A stretch of DNA of 8,340 nt, from positions 1-8,340 of the forward strand of contig CAMNGY010000042.1 of assembly GCA_946538795.1 (NCBI GenBank), given 5' to 3'. The notes beneath the pieces were generated by a model that worked only from the letters and a program-made list of their open reading frames with translations, did not search any database and was not told the origin of the DNA. Both the position numbers and the translations under genes were made by a program. Positions 1 through 5,992 of the stretch are shown here, one piece after another (position 1 is the first letter of the stretch; each line of letters starts with the position of its first letter). Origin of the DNA: an uncultured Treponema sp. GTDB taxonomy: Bacteria > Spirochaetota > Spirochaetia > Treponematales > Treponemataceae.

Positions 1-75
1 GAAGTTAATTTCGACTTATTTCAAAAAACTCCTGATCTTTTGAATCTGGCTACCATAAATTTAATTCTCACCAGT

Positions 76-840
76 CTAGAAATCATTCTCAATTTGTTCT
101 AAGGATATTATTTTGGTACATAATTTTGGTGTCTTTATTCCAATATCATTAAGGAATACCAACATATTATGAATTTCATCTATTTTGTTTACGACGATAT
201 ATGTGATATCATCATCTTCAAAGGTTAGCGAATATTTCTTTGCTCTATTATTATATAGTTCTTTGTTATTATCATACTCTTCTTTTTGCAGAAGCAAATC
301 TAAGTCATTTTCATTCAAATCATTTTGCGATGGAACATATCGCCATTCTCTCTCATTATAAAAGATATAATCCGGTGGAATCTTACCAACTTGAGAAGAA
401 ATATTTTTATAATTCTTTATATATCCCAGCAACCCCTTATATTGTTCTATTAAATTTTCTGACCTGTGCGAAACACTTTCTTCACTTGCATAATTACGTA
501 TTGAACTACTCAAATATTCAATTGCATTAAGAATCCTAGTAACTTTTGATCCAGAATCAAAATATAATACGGGATTTAATCCGTTATTCATCGCCCAGTT
601 TTTCGATAGACCTATCCCGTAGCAGCCATATTCTTTTGTCAGCTTGGAAACTTCAGTAAAGGGAATATCGCAAAAACAAACCATTGGTACAGCTATTTCA
701 AACTGAGCCGTTTCGACATTATTGCTTTCTCGTATATAATCGGTACAATAAGCTAGATGAAATTTTCTTTCGCGAATGATACTTTTTAAGGATTGTAAGC
801 TTTTTGTATAATGTATTACTGAATTACTACTTAACGGCAT
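76..840 (-). CDS. AbiGi-family abortive infection protein (putative antitoxin)
   Basis: This 254-residue protein looks like the AbiGi family, named after the lactococcal AbiG phage-resistance system, where AbiGi is annotated as the antitoxin-like partner of AbiGii. I recognise it by pattern. There is an N-terminal HYT (residues 10-12), a block MVCFCDIPF (53-61), then YGCYGIGLSKNW (71-82) and GLNPVLY (87-93), and a charged motif NEREWRYVP (162-170). No signal peptide or membrane segment is seen, so it is probably cytosolic. The start is supported by AGGAG at 846-850, five bases upstream of ATG. The gene is visibly AT-rich compared with the rest of the window, which suggests separate acquisition. 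It lies 76 bases after the radical SAM gene. No AbiGii partner is present in the window; one could lie past the left edge, since only 75 bases follow the stop. Family assignment is fairly secure; the biochemical role is inferred from the name. Confidence 0.8.
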   Translation of the reverse strand: MPLSSNSVIHYTKSLQSLKSIIRERKFHLAYCTDYIRESNNVETAQFEIAVPMVCFCDIPFTEVSKLTKEYGCYGIGLSKNWAMNNGLNPVLYFDSGSKVTRILNAIEYLSSSIRNYASEESVSHRSENLIEQYKGLLGYIKNYKNISSQVGKIPPDYIFYNEREWRYVPSQNDLNENDLDLLLQKEEYDNNKELYNNRAKKYSLTFEDDDITYIVVNKIDEIHNMLVFLNDIGIKTPKLCTKIISLEQIENDF

Positions 841-872
841 TTTATCTCCTATTTCGTCACGACCAGTGTCAC

Positions 873-901
873 GTCATAGTCACATAGCGGAACCTTCGCA
901 A
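873..901 (-). promoter_or_regulatory. Candidate sigma70-type promoter for the abiGi gene
   Basis: Read on the minus strand, TTGCGA (896-901) and TATGAC (873-878) are separated by exactly 17 bases. Each matches four of six consensus positions. The -10 box lies 32 bases upstream of the abiGi ATG, which leaves room for a short leader carrying the AGGAG ribosome-binding site. Three copies of GTCAC (plus strand: 856-860, 868-872, 879-883) recur at 12- and 11-base steps across and just downstream of the -10 box, and might be a protein-binding site. This is by eye and unscored. Confidence 0.3.
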
Positions 902-916
902 GCCTGAGTTCGTGCC

Positions 917-2050
917 TCAAGCCTTTCCGTACTGCTCTCCGGCTACTACGAAATTCGGGTTGTCGTCTCCGCAGCCGCCACACACTTGGCAGAAGGAGTT
1001 GCAACCGTCTCCATACTCGCCCAAACACAAACTCAGTATGTTTTCTTTAATATCAGCGCCAGATTCCGTTCTCAGGTCTATATAATCGGTGTCCCTGGGA
1101 ATAAATCGCCCGGCTTTCACCGCGCTCCATTCTGCATTGCAGTAGAAAAGCTTCCCGTCCGCAAGCCCGTGCCACGATGTCCCGCACTTTCGCGCATGTT
1201 CCGCAGCCTCAGCAGGCATCCTAATAGATATTCTCCGCGGAAAATTGAAATCTCGCCATCGCAAAGATTTGTTGACGCTATAACTCACACTTCGTCCCTC
1301 AAGCTTGCTTACCACTGCACTAAGTTTTTCGTTATAAGGAATTACATGAGTATAATCACTTATCTGAATTTCGTACCCAAATTCCCTGCATATCGAGCAC
1401 AAGTTGTCAGAAGGCAGTATTGAACCGTTTGTTACGATCCTAACCCTCCCAATACGGTTCGAGTATCTCTTGCCAAGGAATTCCAAGAATGGCTCCAAAT
1501 CCCTGTTCAGCAGCGGTTCTCCACCTACTATCTGGTATTTGAAGACATAATCGGCATGGAACATCAGCGCATCGATATTCCTCTCCAATTCCACACAAGA
1601 ATAATCGCTTCTCTCCTTGTAGTATGGCATGAACATGTTGCAGTTCCTGCAGTTGAAGGTACATCTCGTGGTTACGGCGGTATGCACTTCCATAAGATGG
1701 ACCCTGCCGAGGTGCCTATAGGACCATTCGCATATGAATCTCTCTAGGCTGGTAAAATCCCTGTCCTCTACGAGCCCCTTATCCTCGAGGAAGCGCTTCA
1801 TGTTACCGTACGCCAAAGTTTCAGCAATTATGACTATTTTCAAGCCTTTTATATCTGTCTCAGCTTCTTTGAACGGACGAACTTCCACCCCATCGAACCG
1901 TATGCCGGTTTTTCCAGTATCATTGTCGAGTATGCACTTTATTCCAACGATTTTATGCAGGTTATAGAGAAAAACCTTAGCCGCGCTCCCGAAACCGAAT
2001 ACAACAATTTCAGAGACTTGAGCCCATTCAGGTGTAAGCCTTTCAAGCAT
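917..2050 (-). CDS. Radical SAM protein with N-terminal Rossmann-like domain
   Basis: This 377-residue protein is probably a radical S-adenosylmethionine enzyme. Residues 130-137 carry the CxxxCxxC cluster motif (C130, C134, C137), followed by GGEP (176-179) and VTNGS (206-210), the usual SAM-binding landmarks. The N-terminus (about 14-95) has a glycine-rich VVFGFGSAAKVF turn and an LDNDTGKTG segment typical of Rossmann-like domains found in polysaccharide-locus proteins. Seven further cysteines near the C-terminus (289, 304, 342, 350, 354, 357, 360) suggest a SPASM-like auxiliary iron-sulfur site. The ATG is 3 bases after the HAD stop, with GGAG six bases upstream inside the HAD 3' end, so the two genes should be co-expressed. 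The substrate is unknown. Context suggests modification of a sugar, lipid carrier or other glycan-related substrate. The superfamily is secure; the reaction is not. Confidence 0.85.
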   Translation of the reverse strand: MLERLTPEWAQVSEIVVFGFGSAAKVFLYNLHKIVGIKCILDNDTGKTGIRFDGVEVRPFKEAETDIKGLKIVIIAETLAYGNMKRFLEDKGLVEDRDFTSLERFICEWSYRHLGRVHLMEVHTAVTTRCTFNCRNCNMFMPYYKERSDYSCVELERNIDALMFHADYVFKYQIVGGEPLLNRDLEPFLEFLGKRYSNRIGRVRIVTNGSILPSDNLCSICREFGYEIQISDYTHVIPYNEKLSAVVSKLEGRSVSYSVNKSLRWRDFNFPRRISIRMPAEAAEHARKCGTSWHGLADGKLFYCNAEWSAVKAGRFIPRDTDYIDLRTESGADIKENILSLCLGEYGDGCNSFCQVCGGCGDDNPNFVVAGEQYGKA

Positions 2051-2053
2051 CTC

Positions 2054-4246
2054 TCACTCCCAGACCTTGAATTCTTGTGACGTAGAAGGAAGATCCTCCC
2101 TCCAGAAACATTGCTTCTCCCGCTCCGAAGGCTCAAACCCACCATCCATGAACATCTCGAAAACAGAATTCCAGCGTGAAGGACTGGAAAGGTCAATTTC
2201 GAAATCTTCTTCCAGAGTATGAAGCTCATCCATACATCGGAATATACCTTCCTGCATTTCTTGTCGTATTGCGAAGTTTTTCTGGTTGCGCATCACTGGA
2301 AGACGGAGGGGAATCCCGTCACTTCCAATGCCACGAATACTTCCATACGGGGACGTATAAAACGACTCCATGAAAGTTGATCTTTTTAGGAAATTACTCG
2401 TATCTCCATATGACCTGTCATTCCCGAAACAGCCCTTCATAGGCTGTTTTGAAAAGTAGGGGTTTGAGTTTTTCATGCATGCAGTCATATAATACCCGGG
2501 AAGATTCTTTCCAAGTAGCCTGTTTATATAGAATTGTATGGAACCGTAATAGCTTATGTCAACTATTGCAACTCCATCTCCATATAATACTTTCTGAAGA
2601 TATGCCGTGTATCGCAACCTTTGCTCAAATGCGTTACGGATGATTCGATCCGCATTTTTTGCGATGATTTCATCTAACTCCGGAGATTCTTCTTTGTATT
2701 CCATATCCGCCGCATCATCGTCAATTTCGATATTCAGTCTTGTTTTGAACAGATCCCTGTAAGTACCGGAAAATGGGATTGCCCGCAAGGCCGTCGCTAT
2801 GTCAGACTCAGATCGGATACTTACATTCCAGAGCAATATCCTTGAGCTTTCAAAATAAGATGTGGAAATACTTTTATTCTCGATGAGAGAAAGGTAATGA
2901 TCAAACTGAGGCTTCAGAAGATAGCCGTCCCTCCCGACAAAGCAGAGTCTCTTAATTCTGTCTTCCTTGCAGGCTGAACAGAGCCACTTTGAAAAAGAGT
3001 ATGCAGGTCCTCCTAACAGGTAAAACCCCGTATCTGTTGGACATGAGAAGGACACCGTCCCTTTGGTTGCCTTCAGGCAAAAGGGGTCATTGAACAGCCT
3101 ACTTACTAAGAAGCCCATAATAACGGATGTTGCCGTATCGTTAATGTCTACATACTGTATTTTCAGTGATGATTTCTCCGCAATCTCTCGGCAGGACTTG
3201 ATCCGGAATGTGTCTATATTATATCTGATTGGGATTATTTCGTCGGCAAGCTCATCATCACCGATATGGAGAATCCTCTTTGTATCTATTTTTTTTCCGA
3301 ACCGTTCCTTTATCAACTTCCAGAGCCCACCCTGCTTTTTTGATTCCCCATGCTCGCAGGAAACTATTATCTGTTCTTTTTTTGCCGGAATATTTATAGA
3401 ATGCAACATCTCAAGCAGAATGTCACTACCGTAATACATGTCGCTGACAAAGTAGACATCGTGCTCCTGCATGGCGGCATTACAGACACGAACCATTTCC
3501 GTCCTTGGAACCAGGAGTTTTTCATCAGTATCCTTCTCAATCTGCTCTGCCAGATGCGCATTCTCAAACTCCAAGGCCCTATTATCAGACAGTTTTCTGT
3601 AAATCGCTTCCAGATTCGGGTTGTCTAGCAATGACTCAGCTTTTTTTCTCGCCTCAGAGAATACACTTCTGTCCTCAATTTGTATACCTAGAAGATCTGT
3701 ATTTATAAGTTCAAAGACATCGCCCGGGAAATACACCTTTCGTGCCAGAAGCGTGTCAAATATATCAAATAAAATTATATCATGTTCCTTTATTTTTGCT
3801 GCCAGCATTTCGGCATCAAGGCTCCAATATGGATCATTCATATCGGCGTTTTTCTTAATTTCTGCCGGCGACCCATCTGCAAAATATATAGGAATATTCC
3901 AATCTCTGATTCTATTATATATTGTCGTCCAGTATCCTTTTACTGTATTGATGACGAGCATGTCTGCCTGACTCTCGGTCTCTGCTCGTGTTAGAAGGGG
4001 GATTCCGTATTTCTCCTTACCGGAATCATTGACATCCCTGTCCGTCAACCCTATGATGCCCAATTTGTCGAAAGAACCATTTAAGACAGCCGTTTTTCTT
4101 CCCGTACCGTACAGAACCTTTTTTTTACCTGTATACGGGACGAATGCACGCCTAAAGGCATCCACCTCGTCTTCATAGTTAACTTGAAGTTTTTCTTGGT
4201 TCATTTTATTTACTGCTGAAGAAAATTGAACGTCAATCATGTACAT
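2054..4246 (-). CDS. Large HAD-superfamily protein of polysaccharide loci (COG5610-like)
   Basis: This 730-residue cytosolic protein has three parts. Residues about 40-125 form a Rossmann-like domain with VLYGTGRKT (44-52). Residues about 155-350 form a HAD phosphohydrolase-type domain: motif I DIFDT (161-165, with D161 and D164 as likely nucleophile and acid/base), motif II serine S268 in VSDM, a lysine at 303/304, and GDD (329-331) followed by D335 as the metal-binding motif. A C-terminal region of about 300 residues carries FVGRDGYLL (436-444), VDISYYGSIQ (562-571) and ESFYTSPYGS (627-636). This layout resembles COG5610-type predicted HAD proteins in capsule and LPS clusters, whose substrate is not established. 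The start is uncertain. The listed ATG at 4246 has no clear ribosome-binding site. The second in-frame ATG at 4240 (residue 3) overlaps the stop of the upstream cytidylyltransferase relic as ATGA, which favours 4240. Runs of eight and seven A occur in the coding strand. Confidence 0.82.
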   Translation of the reverse strand: MYMIDVQFSSAVNKMNQEKLQVNYEDEVDAFRRAFVPYTGKKKVLYGTGRKTAVLNGSFDKLGIIGLTDRDVNDSGKEKYGIPLLTRAETESQADMLVINTVKGYWTTIYNRIRDWNIPIYFADGSPAEIKKNADMNDPYWSLDAEMLAAKIKEHDIILFDIFDTLLARKVYFPGDVFELINTDLLGIQIEDRSVFSEARKKAESLLDNPNLEAIYRKLSDNRALEFENAHLAEQIEKDTDEKLLVPRTEMVRVCNAAMQEHDVYFVSDMYYGSDILLEMLHSINIPAKKEQIIVSCEHGESKKQGGLWKLIKERFGKKIDTKRILHIGDDELADEIIPIRYNIDTFRIKSCREIAEKSSLKIQYVDINDTATSVIMGFLVSRLFNDPFCLKATKGTVSFSCPTDTGFYLLGGPAYSFSKWLCSACKEDRIKRLCFVGRDGYLLKPQFDHYLSLIENKSISTSYFESSRILLWNVSIRSESDIATALRAIPFSGTYRDLFKTRLNIEIDDDAADMEYKEESPELDEIIAKNADRIIRNAFEQRLRYTAYLQKVLYGDGVAIVDISYYGSIQFYINRLLGKNLPGYYMTACMKNSNPYFSKQPMKGCFGNDRSYGDTSNFLKRSTFMESFYTSPYGSIRGIGSDGIPLRLPVMRNQKNFAIRQEMQEGIFRCMDELHTLEEDFEIDLSSPSRWNSVFEMFMDGGFEPSEREKQCFWREDLPSTSQEFKVWE

Positions 4247-4338
4247 TCATGCTGTATGCTTGTTTTTCTATCATGACTCGAAAGCACCGACCTGTAGATA
4301 TTCAGGCAATACTGCATAATCAGCTTCAGGTTCTTGTC
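4237..4338 (-). pseudogene. Relic of an IspD/TarI cytidylyltransferase 3' end
   Basis: Read on the minus strand from 4338, an open frame begins DKNLKLIMQYCLNIYRSVL and ends at TGA (4237-4239). The first 19 residues match 11 of 19 with the C-terminus of the intact cytidylyltransferase in this window, DKNLKLTTQDDLDIYKALL (residues 209-227). The DNA for DKNLKL is identical. No start codon or upstream catalytic part remains, because an in-frame TAA occurs 20 codons before DKNLKL. It is therefore a tail fragment, not a gene. Its TGA overlaps the second ATG of the HAD gene as ATGA (4237-4240), which suggests that the lost parent gene was translationally coupled to HAD. The fragment lies 3' of the abiE operon, and the intact gene lies 5' of it. 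Confidence 0.75.
4320..4338. repeat. 19-base direct repeat, left copy flanking abiE
   Basis: The plus-strand sequence TCAGCTTCAGGTTCTTGTC is identical to 6064-6082, in the same orientation and 1,744 bases apart. Both copies encode DKNLKL on the minus strand. The flanking bases differ at both ends (A/G on the left, C/T on the right). It could be the footprint of insertion or of recombination between cytidylyltransferase copies. Confidence 0.85.
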
Positions 4339-4485
4339 CTGCGGCCTTATACAAGTTCCGCTATGGTATTGGAGATATATAAGTGGGTTTTATAGTTTTT
4401 CAGGAAATTATCCTTCATCTCGTTGTGAGATTCGTTCACAAGCCTTTTGCGGCCTGCGCCGATTGAGCAATTTTTCCTTATTTCC
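4339..4485. other. Unassigned segment between abiEii and the relic
   Basis: These 147 bases hold no gene that I recognise. They begin on the abiEii side with a tandem repeat of the octamer AAATAAGG (two copies, 4476-4491), which spans the abiEii stop codon. A 23-codon minus-strand frame, starting MKDNFLKNYKTHLY (4347-4418), reads like protein but has no ribosome-binding site and no identifiable homology. I see no hairpin followed by a U-run, so no intrinsic terminator is evident after abiEii. Confidence 0.5.
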
Positions 4486-5328
4486 TTATTTAAAAATTTC
4501 GTTGATAACTTCCCCACAAACTTCCATAATCTGCGCAAATTCAATGTCCTTTGCGAACGTATTTTTCCTTGCGTAGTTTTCCCAGTGTGAAAGCTGCAAA
4601 GTGTCAGACTTAAGCCTTGAAAGCAGTTCTTGCGTCTCGGTTTTCGAGAACGAACAGTTCCTGTACTCACAAGTCTTTTCAAAAGCCAGTTTCAGGCTAG
4701 GAACGGAAATATCCTGCCACTTCAGTTTTCCGATGATGTATATGTCGTAAAAATCCTTGCTACGCGAATTCAAAAGCCCCCTGCCGAGCATCGTCTGAAT
4801 TTTCTCCGCAAGGACAGTTTCAAGGTTATAGGCCGGGAGAAAAAGCGAGGAGCCATCCAGCAGCCGCTTGTATTCATACCAGACGATACCCGGGGTGACA
4901 GGATCCCCGGTCGCTATGTCCAGGCTGACGGCCTGCCGTATATTTTCCAGATGACCAGTGATTGAGACCGAATAGCCCCCGTACTTATCGCTTTCCCGTA
5001 TCCTTGATAGCGAGCCGAGCTCGAAGTATATATTGTCACCGACATCTACAGCAATTATTTTTCCTACAATCGCCGACAGGTTCTCTTCGCTCAGTTCCCG
5101 ACCAGTCAGCTTAAAGTCCAGGTCTTTCGTGTAGCGGTTATTAATTCCCGCCACCATGGAGAGGTAGAAGCCACCTTTCAGGACGAAATTCTCGGAATAG
5201 CCCGATTTTGACAGCCTCGCAAGGAACGCGTCAAAGAAGTACGCAGCGATGAGTACGTTCACGCTCACGCCCAGTTCTTTCGCCATCTTGTTCAGTCTCG
5301 GCTGAACGGCATCCTTGCTAGTCTTCAT
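4486..5328 (-). CDS. abiEii: AbiEii-family nucleotidyltransferase toxin
   Basis: This 280-residue protein is the toxin of a type IV AbiE toxin-antitoxin and abortive-infection pair. AbiEii proteins belong to the DNA polymerase beta-like nucleotidyltransferase superfamily; family members have been shown to act on tRNA or to bind GTP. Visible motifs are VLKGGFYL (49-56), then KDLDF (68-72) with D69 and D71 as the metal-binding carboxylates, DIATGDPVTP (137-146), the lysine-bearing LAEKIQTM (173-180), and SKDFYDIY (190-197). All key motifs are present, so the enzyme is probably intact. The ATG at 5328 lies within the end of abiEi, overlapping it by 11 bases, which is typical of the translationally coupled pair. 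No strong ribosome-binding site is seen. The stop TAA is followed by about 240 bases without a functional gene before HAD. Confidence in the family is high; the cellular target here is not known. Confidence 0.93.
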   Translation of the reverse strand: MKTSKDAVQPRLNKMAKELGVSVNVLIAAYFFDAFLARLSKSGYSENFVLKGGFYLSMVAGINNRYTKDLDFKLTGRELSEENLSAIVGKIIAVDVGDNIYFELGSLSRIRESDKYGGYSVSITGHLENIRQAVSLDIATGDPVTPGIVWYEYKRLLDGSSLFLPAYNLETVLAEKIQTMLGRGLLNSRSKDFYDIYIIGKLKWQDISVPSLKLAFEKTCEYRNCSFSKTETQELLSRLKSDTLQLSHWENYARKNTFAKDIEFAQIMEVCGEVINEIFK

Positions 5329-5932
5329 TCAGCACCACCATCATCACGTCGGAGACCTTTCTCTCCATCCCCATCTTGGCCGCATACTCCATGAGCCGGG
5401 ACGTGTCTTTCCTGTCTGATTTCGAATACCTGCGCAGGGCTTTTATGTATGTCTCTGGGTCAATCCTCCCGGACCTCCTTATAAGGTCGCATATCGTTTT
5501 CTCGGTGTCATAGGTGCGGACGGTGTTACCGATGTTCGTCCTGACTTCCGTTATGCCGAGAGAATAGATCTCCTCCCTGTAATCCGTGTGGGTTATAGCA
5601 CTGGAATCCTTTGGGCTGAACGGGCGGTAGTTCCTTGGCCCGGTGACCTCCAGTACCGGGGGGAGGCTGTCCGTAAGCTCTTGCAGGAAAAGCGCGGATC
5701 CGAACGAAAAAATGAATTTCGGATATTTGTACTGGAACACGAGATAATCATCACGCAACCAGTTTTGGTCTGCATAGAAGCCCTTGTCTATTTTCTCAAG
5801 CCCCTGCCTGCGGACGAAATCGGTAAGGAACCATGACGGGATGCCCAGACCGTCAACCTGACGCCGGGTGACGTAGCCTCCGTTCGCCTCAAAAAGCCCG
5901 CTTATCCTGTCAAAATTCGATGACTCTTGCAT
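5318..5932 (-). CDS. abiEi: AbiEi-family antitoxin and autorepressor
   Basis: This 204-residue protein fits the AbiEi antitoxin: an N-terminal winged-helix DNA-binding domain (about 5-60, including GGYVTRRQVDGLGIPSW and GFYAD) and a C-terminal antitoxin domain (about 65-200) with FSFGSALFL (75-83), LEVTGPRNYRPF (94-105) and the characteristic YDTEKTICDLIR (141-152). In studied AbiE systems this protein neutralises AbiEii without a stable complex (type IV) and represses its own promoter by binding inverted repeats. Such a repeat surrounds the promoter and start codon here. The first ATG (5932) is the only sensible start, since the winged helix begins at once. No Shine-Dalgarno sequence precedes it, and the -10 box ends 9 bases upstream, so the message may be nearly leaderless. 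It starts 60 bases after the cytidylyltransferase stop, breaking the chain of overlapping genes upstream. Confidence 0.93.
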   Translation of the reverse strand: MQESSNFDRISGLFEANGGYVTRRQVDGLGIPSWFLTDFVRRQGLEKIDKGFYADQNWLRDDYLVFQYKYPKFIFSFGSALFLQELTDSLPPVLEVTGPRNYRPFSPKDSSAITHTDYREEIYSLGITEVRTNIGNTVRTYDTEKTICDLIRRSGRIDPETYIKALRRYSKSDRKDTSRLMEYAAKMGMERKVSDVMMVVLNED

Positions 5933-5972
5933 TTCAAACTTATTGTATAAAATTTTGGTTTAAAATGCAAGA
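5925..5972. promoter_or_regulatory. Inverted-repeat operator of the abiE promoter
   Basis: The plus-strand arm TCTTGCATTTCAAAC (5925-5939) is the reverse complement of GTTTAAAATGCAAGA (5958-5972) at 14 of 15 positions, with an 18-base spacer. Arm centres are 33 bases apart, close to three helical turns, so two bound proteins would face the same side. One arm covers the abiEi start codon; the other covers the -35 box. AbiEi proteins are known to bind paired inverted repeats at their own promoter and bend the DNA, so this is the likely AbiEi site. Confidence 0.75.
5942..5970 (-). promoter_or_regulatory. Likely abiE promoter
   Basis: On the minus strand, TTGCAT (5965-5970; three of six matches) and TACAAT (5942-5947; five of six) are separated by exactly 17 bases of AT-rich DNA. 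The promoter lies between, and partly within, the two arms of the inverted repeat, so repressor binding would block it. The -10 box ends 9 bases before the abiEi ATG, which predicts a leader of only a few bases. Confidence 0.6.
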
Positions 5973-5992
5973 AGAGACACGATGCGCCGAGC

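Noticed and set aside
20..44. Inverted repeat TTCAAAA / TTTTGAA downstream of abiGi as a terminator
   Set aside because: The 7-base stem is AT-only apart from one pair, has an 11-base loop and no following U-run; too weak to call.
1..60. Possible duplicate of the radical SAM 3' end left of abiGi (FMVA against FVVA)
   Set aside because: Only about a dozen bases match and a gap is needed. It mirrors the abiE case tempting the eye, but chance is the better explanation.
986..1423. Plus-strand open frame of 145 codons opposite the radical SAM gene
   Set aside because: It is antisense to the CxxxCxxC enzyme's C-terminal half, and its translation shows no recognisable pattern.
4347..4682. 111-codon minus-strand frame overlapping the abiEii 3' end
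   Set aside because: Most of it overlaps the conserved abiEii frame. Only the part beyond the abiEii stop is free, and it is listed as an unexplained segment.
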